A stretch of DNA of 64,000 nucleotides from an uncultured Bacteroidales bacterium (GTDB taxonomy: Bacteria > Bacteroidota > Bacteroidia > Bacteroidales > Bacteroidaceae): positions 1 through 64,000 of the forward strand of contig CACZJU010000009.1 in NCBI GenBank assembly GCA_902781515.1, in the 5' to 3' direction. Shown here in pieces: positions 30,901-38,215 of the stretch. Numbering within the stretch: position 1 is the stretch's first letter; each line of letters starts with the position of its first letter. The notes beneath the pieces are model-generated. The model did not search any database and was not told where the DNA came from. It saw nothing but the letters and a program-made list of their open reading frames with translations. A program made the position numbers and the translations under genes.

Positions 30901-31168
30901 GACGCGCAACCTGACCAACTGGGTGGAGAGCACAGCCGAGCAGTGGCCCTACCGCGTCAAGTTCCACCAGACCAACGTCTATGGGGAGGCCAACAATAAC
31001 ACACTACCCACCGGCGTGGAGAACGTTCCCGACGCTCAACCTTCAAGGTTCGCGGACAACAACGTCTATTCCCTCACCGGACAGCTGATTCGCCGTGGCA
31101 CCATATCGACAGAAGGACTGCCCCGCGGCATCTACATCGTAGGCGGCCGCCGCGTTGCTGTAAAGTAA
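27962..31168 (+). CDS. Large secreted protein with HExxH metallopeptidase motif (DUF6055-like)
   Basis: The 1068-residue protein has a signal peptide (GWLSLTATAQ), beta-sandwich carbohydrate-binding-like modules (~20-200 and ~285-440, e.g. NPSFEVDGTAGW), helical FIVAR-like linkers (~215-270 and ~440-590), and from ~600 a domain beginning YMRSYQSKHWVLFWEKDYG. That domain holds TVAHEIGHCFQYQ (~residue 709), a zinc-peptidase signature, followed by WHESTQNPFWEMCAQW with a possible third ligand. The C-terminus has NVYSLTGQLIRRG ... GIYIVGGRRVAVK, a Bacteroidetes secretion tail. It is probably co-transcribed with the GH2 gene, so a glycoprotein substrate is plausible (inference). DUF6055 is named from memory of the family's SKHWVLFWE-like start. 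Confidence 0.75.
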   Translation: MKQLFIIMLGWLSLTATAQTDVTANYLTDYTFDSGFHHKASETTKVDKEIKTIKGWTQGFTVDYTITGIYEYGFAGTFNGGEVPAQGYEGSTGGALALSTGWGVEMTYSQTVTLPAGVYTFSAPTYNGKSATKGHSLLAWIPQKGDAVVSTLNGYPSKTWTLDQITFTLTQETQGKIQIGYRSAENAGSGSSANLLIDYVQIIAKSMADCKAELVATLTEARKQYADGTGHGADELKTAIDRAQTVCDDEETPMDVILQAHENLKKALATYLWLNASETSPVDCTADYLANPSFEVDGTAGWTAKGMNPQSNNVFTKKQGTYYMEAWTSIGNKIGDVLLYQTVRNLPCGRYRLKANGLHIQQSGSGSITNQGKAQTGAWLYAGLSQTVVTSMKTYAVDFSIVETGESIEVGVKTTSPTGNYLCVDDFHLYYLGEADVNDMVQALHDLMIYAQTVQGRKMQQTANDALVAALEASQKALAGTGTDDESQTTYDSDALAEARTALQQALEGAEASHALYVALEERIAYAGKVLKWWQGMERKAKAWETLSEAVTTAREQDTDLTLTDAQLKSATTSLNTRIKAVDKKIYCSGSACGSDAKLQDNSNQWSYMRSYQSKHWVLFWEKDYGDEVPSAVPGILDTADKIFEMYADKLGFITINQGKSKSDTYKMIIRLFSTSEWKAEGSGIDNQIGMLSLSRWAYTSRGGQTVAHEIGHCFQYQVHCDKGDWNGWMYNWHESTQNPFWEMCAQWMAYVYYPNKLLNDNEWLWNSLNGMHRHPLAGYLRYENFFIQDWFVHKHGWDAIGRLWNDCKDPEDPFETYMRTRMTGGVAQKVSQLGDEMWEWGARMTTFDLDPIRATAEGKASWRSQTSLTKDADGYWWPEKKHCIENWGNNAIRLNAPAKDKTLYVEFEGKAGAEGYTAYNTTRAGWRLGFVAFKSDGTRIYGDIHKPTYSSPDCTVAFDCPGGCSHVWLVVSGAPTTYWTRNLTNWVESTAEQWPYRVKFHQTNVYGEANNNTLPTGVENVPDAQPSRFADNNVYSLTGQLIRRGTISTEGLPRGIYIVGGRRVAVK

Positions 31169-31205
31169 GATAAAGTTTTGTGTTTCGCGCTCATCACTCA
31201 ATGCG

Positions 31206-32123
31206 GTGGTGAAACATGCTCTGTCGCACGAGGGATATGTGGGTGGATGGTTGGACGGCGAGACAGGACTCTACTATTTCGACAGTACGCGACTATTTCC
31301 TGAGGACTCCATCGTGGCAGCCCTGCTCTTTGGGTTGGACAATGGGCAACGTTGCGCTTACATCCTGTCATCAGGTACGGAAATAGACCTCCATGCACTC
31401 ACAGAGATACGCCAGCGTGGACGTTTGCTTGTGGGCACGACGGGCGACTACAGACCGCTCTCGTTCGTGGAACCAGAAACACATGAGTATTGGGGCTTCG
31501 GCATTGACTTTGCCCGACTGATTGCCGAGCGACTGGGCGTTGAGCTGGAATTTGTGCCCACTTCGTGGCCCACGCTCTCCAACGATGTGCTCAGCGACCC
31601 ACCGACCTTCGACCTGGCTTTGGGCGGCATCACCATCACCGAGGCACGGAAGCAGACGATGCTCATGTCTGAAGGGTATCTGGCCAATGGTAAGACCATC
31701 CTCTGCCGTAAAGAAGACGCTGGACGATTCCGTTCGCTCAGCGACATCGACAAGCCAGAAGTGACGGTAGTGGTGAATCCTGGTGGTTTGAACGAGGCTT
31801 TCGCCCGTGAGCACCTGACACAGACGAACATCGTGGTTCATGCCCGTAACGAAGAGATTCCGAACCTGATAGCCGAGGGACATGGTGATGTGATGATAAC
31901 GGAGATAACTGAAGTTCCTTACTATGTCCGGGTCGACGAACGACTGGCCGCGCCCCTGCTGGCATCGCCCTTAACACGCGGCGAGATAGGAGTCCTAATG
32001 CGCCCTGAACAGGAAGGACTGCTGACCTTTGTCAATGCCGCCATCCGAGAGATGAAGGCTGATGGCACGCTGTGCCGCCTGTGCGAGAAGTATGGACTGG
32101 TCTATGCCTACGGTTTGGAGTAA
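31206..32123 (+). CDS. Cyclohexadienyl dehydratase-like (PheC) protein with extra N-terminal module
   Basis: From about residue 75 the protein matches PheC-type cyclohexadienyl dehydratases, a periplasmic-binding fold that makes phenylpyruvate or phenylalanine from prephenate or arogenate: LLVGTTGDYRPLSF, PTSWPTLSNDVL, LALGGITIT, VVVNPGGLNEAFAREHL, and DVMITEITE (catalytic-glutamate region). There is no signal peptide. Residues ~1-60 (GYVGGWLDGETGLYYFDSTR) resemble a small module met in plasmid- or phage-type Bacteroidetes proteins. No ATG is available: the frame is open back to the preceding gene's stop, and GTG 31206 or 31209 must serve, so the N-terminus may be a fusion scar. It overlaps the convergent HxlR gene by 16 bp. 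Confidence 0.72.
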   Translation: MVKHALSHEGYVGGWLDGETGLYYFDSTRLFPEDSIVAALLFGLDNGQRCAYILSSGTEIDLHALTEIRQRGRLLVGTTGDYRPLSFVEPETHEYWGFGIDFARLIAERLGVELEFVPTSWPTLSNDVLSDPPTFDLALGGITITEARKQTMLMSEGYLANGKTILCRKEDAGRFRSLSDIDKPEVTVVVNPGGLNEAFAREHLTQTNIVVHARNEEIPNLIAEGHGDVMITEITEVPYYVRVDERLAAPLLASPLTRGEIGVLMRPEQEGLLTFVNAAIREMKADGTLCRLCEKYGLVYAYGLE

Positions 32124-32482
32124 GCATCAATGACGACCTGATGGGCGACCACGTCGTCGAAGTGGTCAAGTGCCCACTGGATGAGTTGGTGGAGGGATGG
32201 CATAAGAGAGCGGCCTGTCTCCGTGAGGCTGTACTCGACACGGGGCGGCACCTCGGGAAAGACCTCGCGGTGGACGAGGTTGTAGTGCTCCAGGTTCTTC
32301 AGTGTCTGCGAAAGCATCTTCTGAGAGCAGTCCGTCATCATGCGGCGCAGTTCGTTGAAGCGCATCACGCCCGTCTCGCTGCGGTCGATGCCGTAAAGCA
32401 CCAGGAGCGACCACTTGTCGCCGAAGCGACTGATGATTTGCCTTATCGGACAGGCCATGTATTCCACCTTGATATCTGCCAT
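32108..32482 (-). CDS. HxlR-family winged-helix regulator
   Basis: The ATG at 32482 gives MADIKVEYMACPIRQIISRFGDKW. The conserved N-terminal cysteine (ACPIR) and GDKWSLLVLYGI, then RFNELRRMM, SQKMLSQTLKNLE and VEYSLTETGRSL, identify HxlR. Such dimers sense electrophiles, aldehydes or quinones, often through the cysteine. The gene is divergent from the cupin / FMN-protein pair, and a palindrome overlaps its own promoter, so autorepression and control of the pair are likely. Confidence 0.9.
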   Translation of the reverse strand: MADIKVEYMACPIRQIISRFGDKWSLLVLYGIDRSETGVMRFNELRRMMTDCSQKMLSQTLKNLEHYNLVHREVFPEVPPRVEYSLTETGRSLMPSLHQLIQWALDHFDDVVAHQVVIDAYSKP

Positions 32483-32514
32483 AATCCTTAGTATTTCTTG
32501 CTGAACATCGCAAA

Positions 32515-32531
32515 GGTAACTAAAAGTTACC
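32515..32531. promoter_or_regulatory. Operator 1: palindrome over the hxlR promoter
   Basis: GGTAACTAAAAGTTACC is a perfect inverted repeat (7-3-7). On the minus strand it runs into TACCTTTG, the -7 element of the HxlR gene, so a bound dimer would block that promoter. Confidence 0.75.
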
Positions 32532-32613
32532 ATACCGCCAAATGTTTTGGAATGTTAATGTGTGTTAACGTCAGAAACGCCTCGTCTCGTCGTGATGCCA
32601 ATTCCTACTTTTT

Positions 32614-32628
32614 GGTAACCGAGTTACC
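32614..32628. promoter_or_regulatory. Operator 2: palindrome upstream of the cupin promoter
   Basis: GGTAACCGAGTTACC repeats the same half-site (GGTAAC/GTTACC) with a 3-bp spacer instead of 5. It lies about 36 bp upstream of TACCTTTG (32665-32672), the -7 element for the cupin gene. This spacing suits either activation or repression. Confidence 0.7.
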
Positions 32629-32751
32629 GTGCGGTGCCTTCTTGCACGGGTCGAAAGTTCGCCGTACCTTTGCACCAGCAAAAACGAAAGAGAATCATAA
32701 AAGAGACAACAAGAACAACAATAAACAACATTAATTAAACAATAAAAGACT

Positions 32752-33204
32752 ATGAGAAAGATTGAGACAATCAAGACGGGTGAGAACTACAGCGCCGTGA
32801 GCGTAGGTCGAATCAATGAAATCATCGAGCACAAGTTGTCTATGGGTCCCGTGACCATTCAGGGCAAGGTGTTTGCCGGACAGGCTGTGGGTGCTACAGG
32901 CAGTGAACTGTCGTTCCAGACGCTCGTGCCCGGGCAGGACAGCGGTTTCCTGCACACGCACAAGACCCACGAGGAACTATATATCATCCTGAAAGGCGAG
33001 GGCCTGTATCAGGTAGATGGCGAGCAGTTCCCCGTATCGGAGGGCACCATAGTCCGCGTGGCTCCCAACGGTAAGCGCGCACTGAAGAATACAGGCCGGG
33101 ACAACCTGACCATGCTCTGCATCCAGTACAAGGCCAATGCCTTCACGGAGTCCGATAGCCCCATGACGGACGGTATCATCCTGCAGGACAAACTGAAGTG
33201 GTAA
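32752..33204 (+). CDS. Small cupin-domain protein
   Basis: This 150-residue single-domain cupin shows the first motif in HTHKTHEELYIILKGEG (two histidines and a glutamate for metal) and the second in PVSEGTIVRVAPNGKRALKN; the second-motif histidine is absent, so metal binding may be weak. There is no signal peptide. Its control by an HxlR regulator and its link to an FMN-binding protein suggest a role in handling a reactive small molecule, but the substrate is unknown. The stop lies 4 bp before the next gene. Confidence 0.85.
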   Translation: MRKIETIKTGENYSAVSVGRINEIIEHKLSMGPVTIQGKVFAGQAVGATGSELSFQTLVPGQDSGFLHTHKTHEELYIILKGEGLYQVDGEQFPVSEGTIVRVAPNGKRALKNTGRDNLTMLCIQYKANAFTESDSPMTDGIILQDKLKW

Positions 33205-33208
33205 ACGG

Positions 33209-33664
33209 ATGGAACGAGCACTTGACTTTCTGCGCAAGCACAATGAGGTAGCCTTCGCCACGGTGGGTGGCGAAGGCACGCCCGTGCCTAAGTTGCGCAT
33301 CTTCCAGGTGATGAAGCAGGAGGGCACGACGCTCTACTTTGCCACTTCGGCACGCAAGGCCGTATGGACGGAACTACAACAGAACCCGAACGTAGAACTG
33401 GTGGCGTACGCCGACAATATTTCCGTGCGTTGCGCAGGCATGGTGAACTTTCATGTCCCCGACGACGTGAAGCGCTGGATATACGACCACAATGCCGTGC
33501 TTTCGCGCCTTTATGAGCGGTACGACCAGATGGAATACTTCGCCCTGTCCATTGCGGAAATGGACTACTACGACCTGTCGCCCACTCCGCCCCTGTTCCT
33601 CCACTTCGACCTCATGACGGGCGAGACGGGAAAAGGATTTGTCGGCGAACGCTACAGCAAATAG
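33209..33664 (+). CDS. Pyridoxamine 5'-phosphate oxidase-like flavin-binding protein
   Basis: The 151-residue protein has the split-barrel fold signature: ALDFLRKHNEVAFATVGGEG, PKLRIFQVMKQEGTTLYFATS, KAVWTELQQNPNVELVAYAD. Such small proteins bind FMN or F420-like cofactors and act as general reductases, often of quinones or nitro compounds. Translational linkage to the cupin and control by HxlR fit a small electrophile-detoxification unit. True pyridoxine synthesis is unlikely at this length. Confidence 0.85.
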   Translation: MERALDFLRKHNEVAFATVGGEGTPVPKLRIFQVMKQEGTTLYFATSARKAVWTELQQNPNVELVAYADNISVRCAGMVNFHVPDDVKRWIYDHNAVLSRLYERYDQMEYFALSIAEMDYYDLSPTPPLFLHFDLMTGETGKGFVGERYSK

Positions 33665-33686
33665 TTTCTCCTAAATCTTTTCTTGG

Positions 33687-35471
33687 TTATTCCCCACCTT
33701 GACCCTTTCGGAAGAGGTGGGTGAAATGTTTGTTATACAGTTCCGATAGTCCGTGGCGGTTGTCGATGGCCTCGCCCACGACAAGCATGGTGGTGAGCGT
33801 GAGGTGGTTGTCATGGACTATGCGGGCAAGGTCTTTCAGTTGGCCGCGATATATCTTCTGGTCGGGCCAAGTCAAATGATAACAGGCAGCAACTGGAGTG
33901 TCCTCTGGGTATTCCTGCAAGAGTTCGCGCTGCACTTCGTCAACAATAGCCGCAGAGAGGAAGATGCACATCGTACTCTGACTCTTTGCCAACAGATGAA
34001 GTTGCTCCTTCTCGGGCATGGGAGTACGACCTTCGCCACGGGTTAGGATGATTGTCTGTGTGCGCTCAGGAATCGTAAACTGACTACGCAACTCAGCAGC
34101 CGCTGCAAGGAAGGAAGATATGCCGGGAGTGATATGATATGACATATTGTTGGCATCGAAGAAAGCCATCTGCTCCTGTATGGCACCGAAGATGCAGGGA
34201 TCGCCGGTATGCAGACGAACTATGAAATGACCTTTGTCGTAATGCTCCTTCATCAACGCGCATTGCTCCTCAAGATTCATATCAGCCGATGACCGCACCA
34301 CAGCACCAGGCTTATGACATTCGGTGAGAGCCTTAGGCACTAAAGAGCCTGCGTATAATATAAGGTCGGCCTTCTCAAGCATCTTGCGACCTCTTACTGA
34401 TACCAAGTCTGGGGCACCAGGACCTGCACCAACAATCTCAATATGGCCCTGTTGGTTTCTGAGATGACAATAATCGATGGCAAGGGCTGCTGTCCAGTTC
34501 TTTCCCTTAATCTTTGGAATGATGAGTTTGCCGTGATTGGAGCCGAGGATAGCAGCAGCCTCACAGACGCTGGGCGTACCAACATGTTTCGCAACAGTAT
34601 TGCTCGGATTTGGAACTTCGACAGCGGCAAGTTCCTCGGCAGTATAGAACATTACTTCTTCATCATATTCGTCTTCAAGCATTGCACAAAAATCCTCGTC
34701 CTCTTTTACATCGATAGTACAATAGCGGTGAGAACAAGGAAGAATACCTCTTTCTGCAAAAGCCTCATCGATTTCGTCATAAATGGATATATAATTCTCT
34801 GGGTGATGTGCCAAGCCAAAGCCTATAGTTCCCACCATTGGCACGAAATGAAGTTCGAGCATACCATAAGGTGCAGAGCGATTGTATGGCGATACTATAA
34901 TCAATAGTTTGTATTTCCTCGGATCGGCTTCGTGGATGTCATTGATAATGGTCACGTGGTCTGGCTTGGTTGACTCCAGATAGTCGGTACCCTCGTCGCG
35001 AGCCTCCAGTAGCAGAGCCGTTGGTTTACGATTAACGAAAGCAAAGATGCAGTCGTTCATATCATCGATATCACTGGCTACAGGCCAGTCGAAGCGCTGC
35101 TCAAATGTATCTAAAGCCCATAGTCCGGCATTGTCGCTTTGAGTGGTGATAACATCATGGGCTCCAAGAATACCAGCAATATCTCGCGTCAGCTCATTAG
35201 CACCTCCAATATGACCACTGAGCACGGATATGACATTCTGCCCCATCGAGTCGATACAGACTACTGCAGGGTCTTCGTGCTTATCCTTGACATAAGGCGC
35301 AATCGTACGGACACAGATACCCATAGCTCCGATGAATACGAAAGCATCGAACTGCTTCCATTCCTTGCCAACATCTGTGCGTTGGATGGTTGTGGCATAT
35401 AGTTGGCGCTTTAGCGTAGCAGCTATATCGCCACCAGCCTCGCAAATCTGTATAATCGCTATCTTCTGCAT
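33687..35471 (-). CDS. cbiGF: CbiG-CobM(CbiF) fusion: cobalt-precorrin-5A hydrolase + precorrin-4 C11-methyltransferase
   Basis: Residues ~1-335 are CbiG, which opens the ring lactone and releases acetaldehyde: FVFIGAMGICVRTIAPYV and VISVLSGHIGGANELTRDIA are typical, and the C-terminal CbiG part follows (VCEAAAILGSNHGKLIIPK). Residues ~345-594 are the SAM-dependent C11-methyltransferase: IEIVGAGPGAPDLVSVRG, LHTGDPCIFGAIQEQM, YHITPGISSFLAAAAEL. It is the last gene of the riboswitch operon, overlapping cbiET by 13 bp. The fusion places consecutive steps in one chain, as in other Bacteroidetes. Confidence 0.95.
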   Translation of the reverse strand: MQKIAIIQICEAGGDIAATLKRQLYATTIQRTDVGKEWKQFDAFVFIGAMGICVRTIAPYVKDKHEDPAVVCIDSMGQNVISVLSGHIGGANELTRDIAGILGAHDVITTQSDNAGLWALDTFEQRFDWPVASDIDDMNDCIFAFVNRKPTALLLEARDEGTDYLESTKPDHVTIINDIHEADPRKYKLLIIVSPYNRSAPYGMLELHFVPMVGTIGFGLAHHPENYISIYDEIDEAFAERGILPCSHRYCTIDVKEDEDFCAMLEDEYDEEVMFYTAEELAAVEVPNPSNTVAKHVGTPSVCEAAAILGSNHGKLIIPKIKGKNWTAALAIDYCHLRNQQGHIEIVGAGPGAPDLVSVRGRKMLEKADLILYAGSLVPKALTECHKPGAVVRSSADMNLEEQCALMKEHYDKGHFIVRLHTGDPCIFGAIQEQMAFFDANNMSYHITPGISSFLAAAAELRSQFTIPERTQTIILTRGEGRTPMPEKEQLHLLAKSQSTMCIFLSAAIVDEVQRELLQEYPEDTPVAACYHLTWPDQKIYRGQLKDLARIVHDNHLTLTTMLVVGEAIDNRHGLSELYNKHFTHLFRKGQGGE

Positions 35472-36697
35472 CGTAATATGGTAATTGGGTGATTGTCGTT
35501 AAGTTGTATTCTTATTGGTGGGTCATGTCTAAGCCCTAATTCTGCGCAGGCTTCATCCCAAAGTTGACGACTATCGGTAAGCACCTTGGGAGCAACGACG
35601 CTGTTCATCACTATCACGCCTTCAGGAGCCAACACGGTCAGCACCTTCACCATGATTTCCTTCAGACATCCGCCGTGACCGCCGATGAAGACGGCATCGG
35701 GGTGTGGAAGTTCACTGATATCTGTTGTGAGGAAGTTGCCAATATGGACATTGATACCCGGAGCTCCAAAGCGACGGGAATTCTTTTGTATGATGACCTC
35801 GCACTCCGGACGAATCTCGAAAGCCTCTATCTGTAGATGAGGAAACTGGAGACGGGCCTCAATGGAAACGCTACCTGTGCAGAAGCCTATGTCCCAAAGT
35901 ACATGTCTCTTAGGAAGATCGAGAGCCTGAAGCGTCAATAAACGGATAGGCATTTTGGTTATCATCTTCTCACGACCATCAAGGAGGGTAAATTCGGTAT
36001 CGGGGAGACCGAATTTAGAGGTGAGAGGTAAGAGGTGAGAGGTGAGAGACTCTACAATCACGCAATTCGGAATAGAAACTTCTTGACGGGTGGCTTCTTC
36101 GAGGGATAGCGTGGTTACCTTTTCCTCGTTGGGATTACCCAAATGTTCACCAATGTGCATCTGATAATCCTTATATCCATATTCAAACATGCGCTGGGCA
36201 ATAGCCGATGGTGTATGTTCGCGGTCGGTAAGAATTCCTATCTTGTCAGCTCGTTCGATGAGCGCACGGTCGAACTCCTGCCAAGGACGGCCCGTAAGCG
36301 AAACTATACGCATATCATGATAGGGCATCACCAACTTATGAGCCAACATTTGCAGAGAGTTGAAGGTTGGATAAACAACTATATCAGCCTCTGGAATCTT
36401 CCGCTTAATGGTATTGGCAAAACCAAAGAACAACGGGTCGCCGGAGGCAAAGACGATAATACAGCCTACCCCCATCCCCTCCCCAAAGGAGGGGAGTTGT
36501 GAATACTGTTTGAATACATCATCAAGGGGTACGGTGATGTCTATCCATTGGGCATCGGATGGGAGCAACGGAGCAACTATCTCGTGATGACGTTTGCCAC
36601 CTGAGAATACTTTGCCGTTCTTGATAATCTCCAACACCTCTGGAGTGAACCAAGGCTGCGGATTATCCGTAATTCCTATTACAATGAATCTAATCAT
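35459..36697 (-). CDS. cobL: CbiE-CbiT fusion: precorrin-6Y C5,C15-methyltransferase (decarboxylating)
   Basis: The ATG at 36697 (MIRFIVIGITDN) is preferred to one at 36706 within the AT repeat. The N-terminal CbiE domain has ASGDPLFFGFANTI and SLTGRPWQEFDRALI; the C-terminal CbiT domain has the SAM motif LWDIGFCTGSVSIEA and DAVFIGGHGG. Two repeat insertions are visible: a GC-rich palindrome (36465-36500, encoding LPSFGEGMGVG) within CbiE, and a GAGGTGAGAGGTAAGAGGTG-like tandem (36014-36050, encoding SLTSHLLPLTS) between the domains. The enzyme motifs lie outside both. Confidence 0.94.
   Translation of the reverse strand: MIRFIVIGITDNPQPWFTPEVLEIIKNGKVFSGGKRHHEIVAPLLPSDAQWIDITVPLDDVFKQYSQLPSFGEGMGVGCIIVFASGDPLFFGFANTIKRKIPEADIVVYPTFNSLQMLAHKLVMPYHDMRIVSLTGRPWQEFDRALIERADKIGILTDREHTPSAIAQRMFEYGYKDYQMHIGEHLGNPNEEKVTTLSLEEATRQEVSIPNCVIVESLTSHLLPLTSKFGLPDTEFTLLDGREKMITKMPIRLLTLQALDLPKRHVLWDIGFCTGSVSIEARLQFPHLQIEAFEIRPECEVIIQKNSRRFGAPGINVHIGNFLTTDISELPHPDAVFIGGHGGCLKEIMVKVLTVLAPEGVIVMNSVVAPKVLTDSRQLWDEACAELGLRHDPPIRIQLNDNHPITILRCRR
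36014..36050. repeat. GAGGTGAGAGGT tandem repeat inside cbiET
   Basis: Degenerate units of about 10 bp (GAGGTGAGAG, GTAAGAGGTG) run in frame between CbiE and CbiT. The same unit, on the other strand, forms the insert in cobS at 17.03 kb, and both give LTSHL-type peptides. Confidence 0.8.
36465..36500. repeat. GC-rich palindromic repeat inside cbiET
   Basis: GCCTACCCCCATCCCC followed by TCCCCAAAGGAGGGGAGTTG is nearly the reverse complement of the copy in cbiJD at 22701-22736. Relative to the coding strand the two copies lie in opposite orientation and encode different peptides. Confidence 0.85.
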
Positions 36698-36731
36698 AAT
36701 TGTCAATTATCAATTATCCATTGTCAATTAG
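36698..36731. repeat. AATTGTCAATTATCAATT spacer repeat
   Basis: The whole spacer between cobJ-cbiC and cbiET consists of AATTGTCAATTATCAATTA-type units, the same family as at 43.97 kb and within cbiJD and cbiA. Confidence 0.75.
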
Positions 36732-38135
36732 TTACAGATCGCGGCCTGGTTTCAGTTGTTCGGCATCGTTAAAAGTAAGTATGGCATTACAAAGGGTTGC
36801 TGCAAGATTAGAGCCGCCTTTCCTACCCTCGATGATAATCTTTGGAATCTGCTTCAATGTCTTAACGGCATGCTTACTTTCGCAGACATGCACAAAACCC
36901 ACTGGAGCTGCAATGATACCATCCGGACGCATTTTGCCCTTACGCACCAAATCGCAAATTTCAAAGAGAGCTGTCGGAGCATTACCCACAACGTAGAGAG
37001 CCTCGGGATATTCCTCCGCTGCCAGTTGCATACAAGCCTGACTGCGAGTGATGCCTTTCTCGTCAGCCGTCTGCTTAGAACGAGTGTCGTTGATGTAGCA
37101 ATGTACCTGAATACCCAGTCTCTCCAGAGCCCCCTTACGGATACCGCTTGCAGCCATTGTCACATCGGTTACTATGTGTTTAAGAGTTCCGTCCTTTACC
37201 TTATTATATATAATCTCCGTCGCACGTTCATCCATCCACAGACATTCTTCCATACCGAAATCAACCGTTGTATGGATAGCATGAAGCAATGGCCAAAGGC
37301 GCCACTTAGGCACATCAGGATGTTTCATCTCAGAAAGGATAGTACGGAAACTTTCCATCATGATGGATTGGCCTGGCTTAACATCTTCTTGTGATTGCTC
37401 ACGATAATAACCGCGAGGTGTGATAAACTTACCATCAGCAATATATGATTGCGAATTGCCTATCAATACGACGGTAAACATATCTATATCCTCTGGATCG
37501 AATTGTCCCAAGGTGGTTAGTTTTACCTCTTGCTCTTCGCGACCAGCCTGACGGACGTAACCAACAGGTGTTTCAGGAGAACGACCTTCTTGAAGGAATA
37601 TTTCTACGAGGCGATAAAGTTGCCAATAGCGCCCGTGCGACTTCGGATTATAGATGGCTGTGACGAAATCGCCAATAGCTGCTGCCTTTATACGTTTCTC
37701 AATGAGTGCCCATGGTGTCATCAGGTCGCTAAGCGAGATGATGCAAACATCATGTCCTATAGGAGCACCCAACAGAGATGCTGCTTTCTGAAAGGCGCTA
37801 ATGCCTGGTAGAACGGATATCTCTACATTGCTACATTGTGCCTTCGCCATTTCATAAACAAGCGGAGCCATTCCGTAGAGACCTGCGTCACCAGATGAAA
37901 TGACAACTACTGTTTTTCCTTGTTCTGCCAGTTGGAATGCCTGCTCAGCACGTTCACGTTCTTTCTTCATTCCAGTGTCAATACACTCACACCCTTCCTT
38001 AACGTAAGGCTCGATGAATTGGAAATAGTATTTATATCCAACAATGGCATCGGCTTTGCCTACGGCTTCCAGTACAGCAGGTGTGATGTCTTCCTTGCTT
38101 CCCGGACCAATGCCGGCGATTATGATTTTTGACAT
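36732..38135 (-). CDS. cobJ-cbiC: CobJ(CbiH)-CbiC fusion: precorrin-3B C17-methyltransferase + precorrin-8X methylmutase
   Basis: Residues ~1-245 are the ring-contracting C17-methyltransferase: IIIAGIGPGSKEDITPAVLE, VVVISSGDAGLYGMAPLVYE, LPGISAFQKAASLLGAP and AIYNPKSHGRYWQ. Residues ~255-467 are CbiC, which moves the C11 methyl group to C12: HAIHTTVDFGMEE (active-site histidine region), IVTDVTMAASGI, APTALFEICDLV, APVGFVHVCESK. Both domains look intact. The gene follows the second TonB receptor by 80 bp in the riboswitch operon. Confidence 0.95.
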   Translation of the reverse strand: MSKIIIAGIGPGSKEDITPAVLEAVGKADAIVGYKYYFQFIEPYVKEGCECIDTGMKKERERAEQAFQLAEQGKTVVVISSGDAGLYGMAPLVYEMAKAQCSNVEISVLPGISAFQKAASLLGAPIGHDVCIISLSDLMTPWALIEKRIKAAAIGDFVTAIYNPKSHGRYWQLYRLVEIFLQEGRSPETPVGYVRQAGREEQEVKLTTLGQFDPEDIDMFTVVLIGNSQSYIADGKFITPRGYYREQSQEDVKPGQSIMMESFRTILSEMKHPDVPKWRLWPLLHAIHTTVDFGMEECLWMDERATEIIYNKVKDGTLKHIVTDVTMAASGIRKGALERLGIQVHCYINDTRSKQTADEKGITRSQACMQLAAEEYPEALYVVGNAPTALFEICDLVRKGKMRPDGIIAAPVGFVHVCESKHAVKTLKQIPKIIIEGRKGGSNLAATLCNAILTFNDAEQLKPGRDL

Positions 38136-38215
38136 TGAAGATTAATATTGAAGATTGAACACAAGGGCAAAGATACGAAATAATTATGAAGTTTTAATTA
38201 CGAATTACATTTTTA

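Noticed and set aside
29744-30967. 407-codon open frame on the minus strand
   Set aside because: It is antisense to the HExxH protein, lies in GC-rich DNA where antisense stops are rare, and its translation shows no domain while the plus strand has clear motifs.
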